This document shows positions 16,372 through 25,731 of a DNA stretch of 64,000 nucleotides, one piece after another. A program made the position numbers and the translations under genes. Numbering within the stretch: the stretch's first letter is position 1; each line of letters opens with the position of its first letter. The stretch lies in NCBI GenBank assembly GCA_900078375.1, contig FLQS01000001.1, positions 277,319 to 341,318 on the forward strand. Direction: 5' to 3'. The notes under the pieces are model-generated. The model did no database searches, was not told the DNA's origin, and saw only the letters and a program-made list of their open reading frames with translations. Origin of the DNA: an uncultured Mycobacterium sp. GTDB taxonomy: Bacteria > Actinomycetota > Actinomycetes > Mycobacteriales > Mycobacteriaceae.

Positions 16372-17841
16372 ATGGATGCCAAACACGCCGCTGCACTCGC
16401 CGATCTCGACGCCATCGGGCAGGCAGCCCTGGCGGCTTCCGGGGACGTGTCGGCCGTAGAGCTCCTCGACGCGGCGATCACCCGGACCGAAGCCGCCCGG
16501 GCGCTCAACGCCGTCATCACCGATCTTTTCGAACGCGGGCGCGATCAGGCCGCCGCCCTGGACCAGTCCGGAGCCCTGCGTGCCGGTGCGGCGGGTCCGC
16601 TGGCCGGAGTTCCGTTCCTGCTCAAGGATCTTGGCGCATCGTTGGCCGGCGCCCGCGAGGCGATGGGTTCACGGGCGTTGCGCACTCACGTGGCGACCCA
16701 GACGGCGTGGATCGTCGAACGCTACCTAGCCGCCGGCCTGGTGGTGTTCGGCAAGACCAACACCCCCGAATGGGGCAACCACTGCACCACCGAGCCGTCG
16801 TTGTTCGGCCGAACCGCCAATCCCTGGTCGCCGGACATCACCCCGGGCGGTTCCAGCGGCGGGTCGGCGGCAGCGGTGGCCGCCGGCATCGTGCCTGCCG
16901 CCTCGGGTGGCGACGGAACCGGCTCGATCCGGGTGCCCGCGGCCTGCTGCGGACTGATCGGGCTCAAACCCCGTCGCGCGCGCACCTCGTTCGCGCCGTC
17001 CGGTCACCTCCTCGAGGGGCTGGCTGTTGAACACGCGCTGACCCGCACGGTCCGCGACAGCGCAGCCCTTCTCGACGCGGTGACCGGAGGCGCACCGGGT
17101 GATCCGTACAACGCTCCACCACCGGCGCAACCCTTCTTGACGGCCGTCGGCCAGCCGCCGGCGCCGCAGCGAGTCCTGGTCGCCACCGGATCCCCTTTCC
17201 CATCCCCGGGAACCGATCCGCGGGTGGCGGCAGCTGTTGAAAATGCTGGGCGCGCACTGGAATCGATCGGCCACCACATCGAGCCGGGCGGTCCCGGATT
17301 CGACCCCGACGCCGTCGCAGACGCGATCGCGGTGTTGCACAACGTCAGCAACGTGCAGCTCTACAACTTCGCGAAATCGCACCTCGGCCGCGACCCGCGC
17401 GAGGACGAATTCGAGCCCAGCAGCTGGGTGATGATGCGCGAAGGGTTCACGACGACGGGCGTCGACTATGCCGACGCCATCGACACCATCCACGCTCAGA
17501 CCCGTCGGTTCGTCGCCGGAATGGGTGCCCACGACGTACTGCTGGTGCCGACGCTGCTTGCGCCGCCGCCGCACTTTGGCGTGCTGGATCAGCCCCGGGG
17601 CACCACCCGGGCGTTCTTCGATGTCGAGTTCGCCCACACCGGCTGGACGACGATGGGCAACGTGACGGGCTGGGCGGCCATCTCGCTACCGCTGGCGGTC
17701 ACCGAGGATGACCTGCCCATCGGGGTCCAGCTGATGGCACCCGACGAGACGGTCCTGCTGCAGCTGGCCAGCCAGCTCGAACAGGCCATTCCGTGGGCCG
17801 AGCGACGACCGCGGGGATGGCTCGGCGCGCTGGTGTCCTGA
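16372..17841 (+). CDS. Amidase signature family hydrolase
   Basis: The 489-aa protein has the amidase signature Ser-cisSer-Lys triad: Lys in FLLKDLGAS, the [15 protein letters not shown] glycine/serine loop with the cis-Ser, and the nucleophile Ser in [12 protein letters not shown] about 25 residues later. Such enzymes hydrolyse carboxamides (aryl or acyl amides, or the GatA reaction), and GatA is unlikely because no gatB/gatC is nearby. ATG 16372 is used; an in-frame GTG at 16366 fits the GAGG Shine-Dalgarno slightly better and would add two residues. The mid-region [21 protein letters not shown] and long insert suggest a broad-specificity catabolic amidase. Substrate is unknown. Confidence 0.88.
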   Translation: MDAKHAAALADLDAIGQAALAASGDVSAVELLDAAITRTEAARALNAVITDLFERGRDQAAALDQSGALRAGAAGPLAGVPFLLKDLGASLAGAREAMGSRALRTHVATQTAWIVERYLAAGLVVFGKTNTPEWGNHCTTEPSLFGRTANPWSPDITPGGSSGGSAAAVAAGIVPAASGGDGTGSIRVPAACCGLIGLKPRRARTSFAPSGHLLEGLAVEHALTRTVRDSAALLDAVTGGAPGDPYNAPPPAQPFLTAVGQPPAPQRVLVATGSPFPSPGTDPRVAAAVENAGRALESIGHHIEPGGPGFDPDAVADAIAVLHNVSNVQLYNFAKSHLGRDPREDEFEPSSWVMMREGFTTTGVDYADAIDTIHAQTRRFVAGMGAHDVLLVPTLLAPPPHFGVLDQPRGTTRAFFDVEFAHTGWTTMGNVTGWAAISLPLAVTEDDLPIGVQLMAPDETVLLQLASQLEQAIPWAERRPRGWLGALVS

Positions 17842-17899
17842 GCGTCGCGCCTTTGGTTGAACCGCATGGTGGCCGCCGCCCGCGTGACACACTGTGCCC

Positions 17900-18814
17900 A
17901 TGGTTGTCTCTATCGCGCGCCCGAAGCTGGAAGGCAATGTCGCGGTCGGTGAGGACCGCCAGATCGGTTTCGCCGAATTCGGCAGCGCGCAGGGCCGGGC
18001 CATTTTCTGGCTGCACGGCACCCCGGGGGCACGACGGCAGATCCCGATGGAAGCCAGGGTGTTCGCCGAGCAGAACAACATCCGGCTGATCGGGATCGAC
18101 CGGCCGGGCATCGGGGCGTCGACCCCGTTCCAGTACGACAACGTGCTGGCCTTCGCCAGCGACCTGGCGATCATTGCCGACACCCTCGGCGTCGACAAGA
18201 TGGCCGTCGTCGGGCTGTCCGGCGGTGGCCCGTACACCCTGGGCTGCGCGACGGCGATGCCCGACCGGGTGGTGGGCGCCGCGGTCCTCGGCGGGGTGGC
18301 CCCGACCGTCGGCCCGGACGCCATCGGCGGTGGGTTGATGAAGGTGGGCACGGCCGCTGCCCCGCTGATCGAACTTGCCGGGGCTCCGCTGCGATTGGCG
18401 GCGGTCAGCCTGATCCGGCTGATCAAACCGGTGGCCGAGCCCGCCCTCTACATCTACGCCGGCATCTCCCCCGAAGGCGACCGCAAGATGCTGGTCCGCC
18501 CCGAGTTCAAGGCGATGTTCCTCGACGATCTGCTCAACGGCAGTCGCAAGCAGATGGCGGCACCGTTCGCCGACGTCGTGGTGTTCGCCCGGGACTGGGG
18601 GTTCCGGCTCGACGAGGTCAAGGTGCCGGTCCGCTGGTGGCACGGCGACCGCGACCACATCGTGCCGTTCGCGCACGGCCAGCATGTGGTCGCCAGGCTG
18701 CCTGACGCCGAACTCCACGAGCTGCCCGGCGAGAGTCACCTCGCGGGTCTCGGCCGTGCCGAAGACATCCTGAGTGGCATGCTCGAGCTCTGGGATCGCA
18801 CCGAAAAGCCGTGA
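17900..18814 (+). CDS. Alpha/beta hydrolase
   Basis: The 304-aa protein shows the alpha/beta-hydrolase signature: oxyanion HGTPGARRQ after strand 3, the nucleophile elbow VVGLSGGGPYTLG (Ser in GLSGG), an acid region WWHGDRDHIVPF and a late His in GESHLAGLG. An inserted helical cap (residues about 140-215) shapes the pocket. The family covers esterases, lipases and epoxide or haloalkane hydrolases, and the residues do not decide between them. ATG 17900 is preferred to GTG 17894. A strong hairpin follows the stop. It is transcribed just after the amidase, 58 bp apart, possibly as one unit. Confidence 0.85.
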   Translation: MVVSIARPKLEGNVAVGEDRQIGFAEFGSAQGRAIFWLHGTPGARRQIPMEARVFAEQNNIRLIGIDRPGIGASTPFQYDNVLAFASDLAIIADTLGVDKMAVVGLSGGGPYTLGCATAMPDRVVGAAVLGGVAPTVGPDAIGGGLMKVGTAAAPLIELAGAPLRLAAVSLIRLIKPVAEPALYIYAGISPEGDRKMLVRPEFKAMFLDDLLNGSRKQMAAPFADVVVFARDWGFRLDEVKVPVRWWHGDRDHIVPFAHGQHVVARLPDAELHELPGESHLAGLGRAEDILSGMLELWDRTEKP

Positions 18815-18836
18815 CTAAGAACTGAATTCGTTGAAA

Positions 18837-18882
18837 TGGAACTGGGAGCGAAAGTTCAGCGCAATCATCGCTCTCAGTTCCA
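18837..18882. terminator. Bidirectional hairpin terminator
   Basis: TGGAACTGGGAGCGA (18837-18851) pairs with TCGCTCTCAGTTCCA (18868-18882): 15 bp with one G-U pair and a 16-base loop. It lies between the convergent hydrolase gene and the secreted-protein gene. It lacks a U-run, as is usual for mycobacterial terminators. Confidence 0.8.
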
Positions 18883-18897
18883 CCTCAATGCCATCGG

Positions 18898-19428
18898 CTA
18901 GGTACCCAGCTGGCTCTTGATCAGCGCGTCCTGCTTCTGGCCGAATTCGGTGACCAAGTCATTCGGCACCGGATCGCCGACAGGCCCGGAGAACTCCAGA
19001 GCCGAGGCCGCATTGCCCTCGGTGAAATACAGAACGCTCAGCGACCGCGTGCCGTCCGGAGATTTCCCGGTAATCAGCTGTCCGTTCTGTCCCACCGGAA
19101 CGGCGACGGTCTTCGAATTGGTGACCGGAGTGGCTGCCTGCGCCGAACTGATGGCACCGGCGGCGGCACCGGGATCGCCCAGCACCCAGACGGTGTCGGT
19201 GATCGTGCGTCCGTCGCGGTGGGTGTAGACCGTCATGGCGCCAGGCTGGCCACCGGGATTGAGGACCGGCGGGGCCGCGGTGTAGGCCAGTGAGTCAGTC
19301 ACCACATTGGGGTCGATGAGCAAAACGGTGTAGTCACCGGGATCCGCTGCGGCCAGGCCGGCGCCGAGTGACATACCGGCCGACAGCAGCGCTGCGGCGG
19401 TCAGACCGCCGAGACGACGAGAGTTCAT
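18898..19428 (-). CDS. Small secreted protein
   Basis: The 176-aa product has a Sec signal peptide (basic MNSRRLGG start, Ala/Leu core, cleavage after LAAA-DP near residue 29). The mature part is beta-rich, has no cysteine and includes GAMTVYTHRDGRTITDTVWVLGDP and SLSVLYFTEGNAASALEFSGP, similar in layout to other small exported mycobacterial proteins of unknown function. It begins at ATG 19428 and ends just after the shared hairpin terminator. A second small secreted gene lies upstream on the same strand, 60 bp away. No function is assigned. Confidence 0.78.
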   Translation of the reverse strand: MNSRRLGGLTAAALLSAGMSLGAGLAAADPGDYTVLLIDPNVVTDSLAYTAAPPVLNPGGQPGAMTVYTHRDGRTITDTVWVLGDPGAAAGAISSAQAATPVTNSKTVAVPVGQNGQLITGKSPDGTRSLSVLYFTEGNAASALEFSGPVGDPVPNDLVTEFGQKQDALIKSQLGT

Positions 19429-19488
19429 ATCGAATTCTTCCGTTCGGGAAAGTTGGTTACTGGCGGGTCAATTCGTCACGATGCACGA

Positions 19489-19716
19489 TCAGCAGGGATA
19501 GCAGCCCCAGCCGCGCCATCCGTCGCGCCAGAAAAAGCCTGCGCCGCAACCCATATTGCCGGTGCCGCCCTGACAGTCGAGCGCGGTGATAATGGGCGAA
19601 TGGCCCGGACCGGATGGCGTTGCGTTGTTGGTAGCGGCCGCATTGGCGGTTACCGCACCCGCCAGCGAGCCGGCGATCATGCTTGCGGCGGCAATACCCA
19701 GGACGAATTTTCGCAT
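19489..19716 (-). CDS. Short Cys/Gly/Trp-rich secreted protein
   Basis: The 75-aa product has a signal peptide (MRKFVLGIAAASMIAGSLAGAVTANA, cleavage about residue 26) and a 45-residue mature part ending with four cysteines set among Gly, Trp and Phe (CQGGTGNMGCGAGF and WGWGCYPC-like end). A strong GGGGGAG Shine-Dalgarno precedes ATG 19716. The cysteine pattern suggests two disulfides and a compact extracellular peptide. Similar very short exported peptides occur in other mycobacteria, but no activity is known to me. Confidence 0.75.
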   Translation of the reverse strand: MRKFVLGIAAASMIAGSLAGAVTANAAATNNATPSGPGHSPIITALDCQGGTGNMGCGAGFFWRDGWRGWGCYPC

Positions 19717-19973
19717 TGAAGCTCCCCCAATTTGGGTCGCGCTGAAACGGACTTGCTTACGTTACGACAGGTAATGCGCCCCAACCGGGAATTCGGACGG
19801 TTTGTGCACCAATGTTTAGGCGCCGGTAATGCCCAACGCCCCCATGAGCGAGGGCCAGAAGTCCCTGTCGGCCGGGTAGTGCCGCGGGAGAAGCTGATTG
19901 ACGGAACCGAGACCACTGGTGCGCCGACGCCAAGGTGGGCGCACTGCCACTGACAAGGTTGAAAGGTCCAGCT

Positions 19974-20213
19974 ATGAATGACGCCCTCGCCGAGCGCAGT
20001 TACGCTTGGCGGATGATCCGCACCGCGCGGTTGTCCCAGTCCACCGCAGCGCATGCGGACGGTGCCGATATTGTCACCGTCCTCGGCGAAGCCCTGGACG
20101 CCGGCCTGGACCGGGCCGAGATCATCGTCGAACTGGCCGACCTCGGGGCGCGGATGTTCGCGCTGTGCAATCCGGAACTCGCCGAGGACGACGCCGAATT
20201 CTGCCCGGCTTAA
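19974..20213 (+). CDS. Small hypothetical protein (79 aa)
   Basis: The 79-aa protein is helical and acidic toward the end ([29 protein letters not shown]). ATG 19974 follows an AAAGG Shine-Dalgarno by six bases. Its stop overlaps the stop of cinA on the other strand. The 257 bp before it hold no other gene and should include its promoter. No family is recognised. Confidence 0.6.
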   Translation: MNDALAERSYAWRMIRTARLSQSTAAHADGADIVTVLGEALDAGLDRAEIIVELADLGARMFALCNPELAEDDAEFCPA

Positions 20214-21478
20214 CTCGTCAGCCCGAGCAGAGTGCGCCGTAGCAGGTGCATGGCCACCGTGGTGGATCGCTCGCGGATGTCAGCGCGCTCCCCCGGTAGC
20301 CGCACCGACCGCGTCACGGTGGTGCCGTCGGCCAGCATCACGCAAAACCACAGGGTTCCCACCGGTTTGGCCTCAGTGCCGCCCCCGGGTCCCGCGATCC
20401 CGGTGATTGCGACCGCGGTGTCGGCACCGAAGGTGCGCAACGCGCCGGCCGCCATGGCCTCGGCGACCTCCTGGGACACCGCGCCATTGGCGTCGATGAG
20501 CGCCGGGTCGACGCCGAGCACGTTTGTTTTCGCCTCGTTCGCGTAGGCCACCACTGCGCCCGCGACATAAGCCGATGAACCGGGCTGGTCGGTGAGGCGG
20601 GCGGCCAGCAGGCCGGCGGTGCACGACTCTGCCGTCGCGATGCGCCGACCCGCCAGTAGCCGGGCGACCTGGTCGTCGACCAACGAACCATCTTCGGAGA
20701 ACACCATGTCCCCGTGCCGAGCTCGCACCAACTCCATCAGCTGCCCATAGACCGCGGCGGTCTGCGGCTCGTAGCGGGTGACCATCTCCACTTCGCCCCG
20801 GCGCAGGCAGGTGGTGATCTCCAAGTCGGCGAAGCCCGGGATGCTCTCAGCCTCGCGCAGCGTTTCGGCGAGCCCGGACTCGGCGAGTCCGAACATCCGT
20901 ACCGTGTCCTGGCGGTAGACGGTCCGCCCGGCGATTGCCTGCCCGACGGCGTCGTCTGCAATGGCGGCCGGCCACATCGCCTGAAGTTCGCGCGGCGGCC
21001 CGGGCAGCACCAGCACAGTCGGTGTGCCGGGGACGACGACGCCGGGTGCGGTCCCGACCGGGTCGAGGATGTGAGCGCCGACCGGAACCATCGCCTGCTT
21101 GCGGTTGGCCGTGAGAACCGCGTCGAAGTCGACGCCGCTGAACCGGGTCATCAGCTTCTTGAGAATGGCGGCGATCTTGGCTTCCAGATCGGCGTCCATC
21201 GTCAGTTCACGACCGCAGAAGCGGGCCACGATCTCGACCGTCATATCGTCGGCCGTCGGCCCGAGACCCCCGGTCGTGACGATCAGGTCGACACCCTCGG
21301 CGGCCAGGAACCGTAGCTGCGCCTCGATGTCGGCCGCACGGTCACCGCAGATGGTGATGTGAGCCAGTTCAACGCCCAACTCCAGCAGCCGGTCGGCGAC
21401 CCACGGGCCGTTGCGGTCCGCCACGCGTCCGGTCAGAACTTCAGTGCCGGTGACCACGATTCCCGCGCGCACACTCAT
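20210..21478 (-). CDS. cinA: CinA family nicotinamide-nucleotide amidohydrolase
   Basis: At 422 aa the protein has the full CinA architecture: an N-terminal molybdopterin-binding-like domain ([45 protein letters not shown]; residues about 1-170), a linker, and a C-terminal PncC-type amidase domain ([39 protein letters not shown] and [22 protein letters not shown]). Members hydrolyse ADP-ribose pyrophosphate and/or deamidate nicotinamide mononucleotide for NAD recycling; in mycobacteria CinA has also been linked to drug tolerance by cleaving NAD-drug adducts. ATG 21478 is a natural start. It is the last gene of a leftward group. Confidence 0.93.
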   Translation of the reverse strand: MSVRAGIVVTGTEVLTGRVADRNGPWVADRLLELGVELAHITICGDRAADIEAQLRFLAAEGVDLIVTTGGLGPTADDMTVEIVARFCGRELTMDADLEAKIAAILKKLMTRFSGVDFDAVLTANRKQAMVPVGAHILDPVGTAPGVVVPGTPTVLVLPGPPRELQAMWPAAIADDAVGQAIAGRTVYRQDTVRMFGLAESGLAETLREAESIPGFADLEITTCLRRGEVEMVTRYEPQTAAVYGQLMELVRARHGDMVFSEDGSLVDDQVARLLAGRRIATAESCTAGLLAARLTDQPGSSAYVAGAVVAYANEAKTNVLGVDPALIDANGAVSQEVAEAMAAGALRTFGADTAVAITGIAGPGGGTEAKPVGTLWFCVMLADGTTVTRSVRLPGERADIRERSTTVAMHLLRRTLLGLTS

Positions 21479-21504
21479 ACCGAGCGAGATTACGCAGGCA
21501 TGCT

Positions 21505-21969
21505 TCAGGTCACGGGATCGGGCGTCAGCCCGGTGACCTCTCCGAGCGACTGCAGCCAGGCGCCGGTATCGGGGACGTAGAAACCGATCTCGCCGGCCGC
21601 CGTACGGATCACCAGATGGGTCCAGCCGCCCGCGACACTGCCTTTGAAGACCTTCGCCAGGCGCAATCCGGTGATCGTGTCGAGCGGGACGCTGATGGTC
21701 GTGCCGGTCAGCGTCAGGAAGACCAGGCGACGCCGGGTCAGCGCGATGCGGCCACTGTTCTTCACCCCCGGATAACCGGGAGCTGTGGCACCCCGGTAGT
21801 TACCTTTCTCCAGCGGGCGGATCACCGTTTCGGCTGCGAGTTCGGCGTTGAGCTGGTCGGCGCCGGCGCGGTACTTGCTGCGGTAGATCAGCACTATCGG
21901 CAGCGCGATGAGCGCAAGGGCGACCGCGATACCGACGACCAGCAGAATGACCTGTATCGCGATGTTCAC
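21505..21969 (-). CDS. Single-pass membrane protein with PH-like domain
   Basis: The 154-aa protein opens with one long transmembrane helix ([28 protein letters not shown]) and then a cytosolic beta-rich part ([34 protein letters not shown], then [25 protein letters not shown]) that looks like a PH or bPH fold: strand-rich with a terminal helix. GTG 21969 is chosen because it starts at the membrane helix and lies four bases after the upstream GNAT stop. It forms a leftward group with the GNAT gene and cinA. Function is unknown. Confidence 0.72.
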   Translation of the reverse strand: MNIAIQVILLVVGIAVALALIALPIVLIYRSKYRAGADQLNAELAAETVIRPLEKGNYRGATAPGYPGVKNSGRIALTRRRLVFLTLTGTTISVPLDTITGLRLAKVFKGSVAGGWTHLVIRTAAGEIGFYVPDTGAWLQSLGEVTGLTPDPVT

Positions 21970-21973
21970 GGCG

Positions 21974-22639
21974 TCAGCGCGGCGCCGCGCCAGGCGCCCG
22001 GACCACAAGGGGTACAGCGGGGAACGCGGCCGCCATCTCAGTGCGCGACCTGCGAAGTGCGCTGGTGCCGTAGCCCTTCTTCCGGTGGTCGGGGTGGATC
22101 CAGACGCGGACGTTGACCTCGCCGCCGACCAGTTCGCCGAAGACCATGCCGACCTTGTCCTCGCCGTCGATGGCGACGAACCAAGCCGCCTCTTCGGCGC
22201 TCAAACGGTCACGTGCCGAACGGATTTCGTCGTCCAGGTTGCCTGCGGGCGCGCCCGAGCCGTCGCCGGCGGCACCGACTTCCTGAGTGCGGGTGGCGAA
22301 GATGTCGCGGTCGGTCTCATCCGAGAACGGCCGAAGCTGCAGGCTCTCATCCGAGCTTGCCGGGCGCTCACCGAGCGTGAACGACAGCTGACTGTTGAGG
22401 TCGGCGAGCTCGGCGGCGATGCGATCGCGGGAATCCTTGGTCACCTGGTCGAACGACAGCCCCAGGACGGCTTCGGTACCCCGGCGGGACGTACCGAGCA
22501 GCGCGGTGACGGCGTCCACCGCAGTGGCCCGATCATCCGAGTCGACGATCACGTCGAGCACTTCGTGGCGGCGTTCGAGCGCGTTGAGCAGAGCATCGGC
22601 AATCTCGCGGCGGGCGGCGGCGCGGTCGAGGTCGGTCAT
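21974..22639 (-). CDS. GNAT acetyltransferase fused to a GyrA-like coiled coil
   Basis: The 221-aa protein has two parts. Residues about 10-80 (LLNALERRHEVLDVIVDSDD, AVTALLGTSRRGTEAVLGLSF, DRIAAELADLNSQL) match the dimerisation coiled coil of DNA gyrase A, including the counterpart of LSExQAxAILDMxLxxLT. Residues about 95-210 form a GNAT domain with the acetyl-CoA loop VWIHPDHRKKGYGTSALRR (R/QxxGxG/A). The coil would serve as an oligomer or protein-binding module; the acceptor is unknown. ATG 22639 is the natural start, with 242 bp of divergent space to the GH2 gene. It is coupled to the membrane gene four bases downstream. Confidence 0.82.
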   Translation of the reverse strand: MTDLDRAAARREIADALLNALERRHEVLDVIVDSDDRATAVDAVTALLGTSRRGTEAVLGLSFDQVTKDSRDRIAAELADLNSQLSFTLGERPASSDESLQLRPFSDETDRDIFATRTQEVGAAGDGSGAPAGNLDDEIRSARDRLSAEEAAWFVAIDGEDKVGMVFGELVGGEVNVRVWIHPDHRKKGYGTSALRRSRTEMAAAFPAVPLVVRAPGAAPR

Positions 22640-22881
22640 GGGATCAAGCGTAGTTCGGTGGGCCGGGTTCGGCGGGGGTCCGGAGCAACTCCGCCACCGA
22701 CGTGGGCCGATCGTCGTCGACATGCCGTGTGGGGCTCCAGTGACCATGATGGAGAGATCCACACCTGTGCAGTGGCGGATGCGGCGCGCGCGCTTCCGCT
22801 CTGCCAAGATGAACGCGCGGCAGATGATCGGTTGCGCTGGGGTGTCCTGTCGCAGATTTTGAGACGAGGGGTTTGGGGACG

Positions 22882-25638
22882 GTGACGAAGACCTTCGGGA
22901 CGATCTTCGTCATCCTGCTCTTGCTGGTATGCGCGGGTGATGTGCGGATGTTCAGCGGTCCGCAGGCGCAGCCCGCCCAGGACATCGAACTGGCCGACGG
23001 CTGGCGGCTCACCTCGGCGCAGGACGTGCCCGATGGTGGCGCGACGATCTCGGCGAACGGCTACGACGCCGCCGCGTGGCATCCGGTGCGCCGGATGCCC
23101 GCAACCGTCCTGGAGACCTTGCAGGACGACGGCGTCTACCCGAACCTCTACTACGGCAAGAACCTGCTCGAGGACGTCCCGCAGGACCTCTACGAGCAGG
23201 ATTGGTGGTATCGCACCACGTTCACCGCGCCCGCCGACTACCCGAACTATCTGTTGGACTTCACCGGGATCAACTACCGCGCCGAGGTATGGCTCAACGG
23301 TCGGCGGGTGGCCGACAACCGACAGGTCGTCGGCATGTACAACGACCACGAACTCGACGTGACCCGCTGGATAGTGCCGGGTCAGGCCAACACCCTGGCC
23401 GTCAAGGTCACGCCGGAGCGTGCCATCCAGGACGTCAGCGGCGTCGAACTCGCCGACAGCTGGTACGACTGGATCAACTGGCGTTACCTGGGCTACCAGG
23501 GGCCGGACAAGAACCCCGCCAACGGCAACTCGTTCGTGCCGGACCGCAACGCCGGAATCTGGAAACCGGTGTACCTCAAGACATCCGGACCGGTATCGAT
23601 CGGTGACGCCACGGTCAACACTGAACTCCCCCTGCCCGACACCGACAGCGCCCGGCTTACCGTCTACGCGCCGTTGCGCAACTACTCCGCCGACAAGGTG
23701 CGCGGCGTGCTGCGGGCCACCATCACTCGCGACGGCAAGGCACCCATCCACGTCGACGAGCCCGTCTCGCTGATGCCCGGCGAGGAACGTGAGATCACGC
23801 TGAGCCCGGACCGGTTCGCCGCGCTGGTCGTCGACCACCCCGACCTGTGGTGGCCGTACACGATGGGCCGACCCGATCTCTACGACCTGAAGCTGGAGTT
23901 CCTCCAGAACGGTACGGCCACCGAGGTGTCCACCCAGAAGTTCGGTATCCGCACCATCACCCAGGGCCGCGACTCCGACGACACCTTCGCCGATCTGGGC
24001 ATCGGCGGCAACTTCTACCTGCAGGTCAACGGCAAGAATTTCCTGGTTCGTGGCGCCACCTACACCCCCGACCTGCTGTACAAATACGACCCCGACCGCG
24101 ATGCCGCGATCCTCGGCTACGTCAAGGACCTCGGACTGAACATGCTGCGGCTGGAGTCCAAGATCTCCTCGCAGCGCTTCGTCGAGATGGCCGATGAGCT
24201 CGGGATCCCCCTGATGTACGGCTGGATGTGCTGCAACCAGTGGGAGAAGTGGCAGCAGTGGGACGACGAGGATCGCCGCGTCTCGCAGGACAGCATGCGA
24301 TCGCAGATCGCGATGCTGCGCTCGCACGCCTCGGTGTTCGTGTGGGCCAACGGCAGTGACGGCCGGCCGCCGGCCGAGGTGCTCACCGAGTACCACCAGA
24401 TCCTGTCCGACCTGCACTGGCAGAACGCCACCGTCGACACGGTGTCGCAGGTGAACCGGGACGCCGACGGCCGGCAGGTGTGGGACGGCATCCAGATGGC
24501 CGGCCCCTACACCTGGCGGCCGCCGTCGTATTGGTTCAGCGGTCAGTACGGGGCGGCTCGCGGATCGTCGGCCGAACAGGGCGACAACGAACACATCCCG
24601 CCGTTTGCGAGCCTGCAGAAGTTCATCCCGCCCGACAAGCTGTGGCCGATCAACGACACCTGGTTCTTCCATGCCGGATCGGATCCGCAGAACTCACGCC
24701 TGGCCAACGTCCAGCGCGTCATTGATCGCCGCTACGGCCCGTCGACCAACGCGCACATGTTCGCCGACAAGGCTCAACTGGCGCACTACGAGGCCACCCG
24801 CGCACAATTCGAGTCGTTCGCCGCCAATGGCTGGGACGGCCACAAGATGACGATCTACTGGATGCTCAACAGCCACTGGCCGTCGTTCTTCGGCAACATC
24901 TTCGACTACTACCTGCGGCCCGGCGGCGCCTACTACGGCGCCAAGAAGGGTCTGCAGCCGCTATCGGTGGTCTTCGACTCCTACGCCACCGGCAACCACC
25001 GCCAGGCCAGGGTGACCGTGGTCAACCAGACTCCCGACTCGCGCGAGAATCTGCGCGTGCGGGTCCGCACCTACGACCTGAAGGGCGCCCTGCGCGACGA
25101 CCGGGCCTCCGACGACATCAGCGTCGATCCGGGCGGTGCCGTCGCGGCGATGACTCTGCCGCCGGGACCCGCCGACTCCCCCGTGTTCTTCGTGCGCGCC
25201 GAGCTACTCGACCCGGCAGGCACTGTCGTCGCTGAGAACGTGTACTGGCAGTCCCGGCGGGCCGATGATGTCGGGCCGCCGGCCAACGACGCGGCGTTCA
25301 ACTCCAATCAAGTCAGCTGGGCCGATATGACCGCGCTGAACTCGATGGCCAAGGTGCCGTTGGACGTCACCGCCACCGCCGGTCAGGACGCTGGGCGGGA
25401 CGTCTCCATCAGCCTGCACAACCCGACCCCGCACATCGCGTTCTTCGAGCGGGCCGAACTGCTGCCCAGTCCGCTGGCCGACGAGATCCTGCCGATCGAA
25501 TACGACGACAACTACGTGACGGTGTTCCCCGGTGAGACCGTCGAGATCAAGGGCCGGGTGCCCGACTCAGGACCCGCGCCGAACTGGGTCAGGGTCACCG
25601 GGTACAACAGCACACCGGTGGTCGTTCAGGTTCGCTGA
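22882..25638 (+). CDS. Exported GH2 exo-beta-D-glucosaminidase-like glycosidase
   Basis: The 918-aa protein has an N-terminal membrane/export helix (TFGTIFVILLLLVCAG), a jelly-roll sugar-binding domain (YRAEVWLNGRRVADN; residues about 60-210), an Ig-like domain, the TIM barrel starting FLVRGATYTPDLLYKYD, and C-terminal beta domains. Catalytic residues fit the exo-glucosaminidase branch typified by CsxA: Asp493 in ANGSDG as acid/base in place of the usual Glu, and Glu565 in SSAEQGDNE as nucleophile, with the same 72-residue separation as Asp469/Glu541 of CsxA. The likely substrate is chitosan oligomers or another glucosamine- or mannose-bearing glycan. GTG 22882 is chosen; TTG 22873 would add three residues. 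Confidence 0.85.
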   Translation: MTKTFGTIFVILLLLVCAGDVRMFSGPQAQPAQDIELADGWRLTSAQDVPDGGATISANGYDAAAWHPVRRMPATVLETLQDDGVYPNLYYGKNLLEDVPQDLYEQDWWYRTTFTAPADYPNYLLDFTGINYRAEVWLNGRRVADNRQVVGMYNDHELDVTRWIVPGQANTLAVKVTPERAIQDVSGVELADSWYDWINWRYLGYQGPDKNPANGNSFVPDRNAGIWKPVYLKTSGPVSIGDATVNTELPLPDTDSARLTVYAPLRNYSADKVRGVLRATITRDGKAPIHVDEPVSLMPGEEREITLSPDRFAALVVDHPDLWWPYTMGRPDLYDLKLEFLQNGTATEVSTQKFGIRTITQGRDSDDTFADLGIGGNFYLQVNGKNFLVRGATYTPDLLYKYDPDRDAAILGYVKDLGLNMLRLESKISSQRFVEMADELGIPLMYGWMCCNQWEKWQQWDDEDRRVSQDSMRSQIAMLRSHASVFVWANGSDGRPPAEVLTEYHQILSDLHWQNATVDTVSQVNRDADGRQVWDGIQMAGPYTWRPPSYWFSGQYGAARGSSAEQGDNEHIPPFASLQKFIPPDKLWPINDTWFFHAGSDPQNSRLANVQRVIDRRYGPSTNAHMFADKAQLAHYEATRAQFESFAANGWDGHKMTIYWMLNSHWPSFFGNIFDYYLRPGGAYYGAKKGLQPLSVVFDSYATGNHRQARVTVVNQTPDSRENLRVRVRTYDLKGALRDDRASDDISVDPGGAVAAMTLPPGPADSPVFFVRAELLDPAGTVVAENVYWQSRRADDVGPPANDAAFNSNQVSWADMTALNSMAKVPLDVTATAGQDAGRDVSISLHNPTPHIAFFERAELLPSPLADEILPIEYDDNYVTVFPGETVEIKGRVPDSGPAPNWVRVTGYNSTPVVVQVR

Positions 25639-25731
25639 CGCGCACCGGGGGCCCTCGGACCGGTCATCGTTTGCTCGCGTGCCCTACATTCGGTTCTAAC
25701 GTCGACACCCCAACACCCGAAGGGACGGATC

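Noticed and set aside
16726-17637. Reverse-strand open frame inside the amidase gene
   Set aside because: It has no recognisable motif, while the forward frame shows the full amidase signature.
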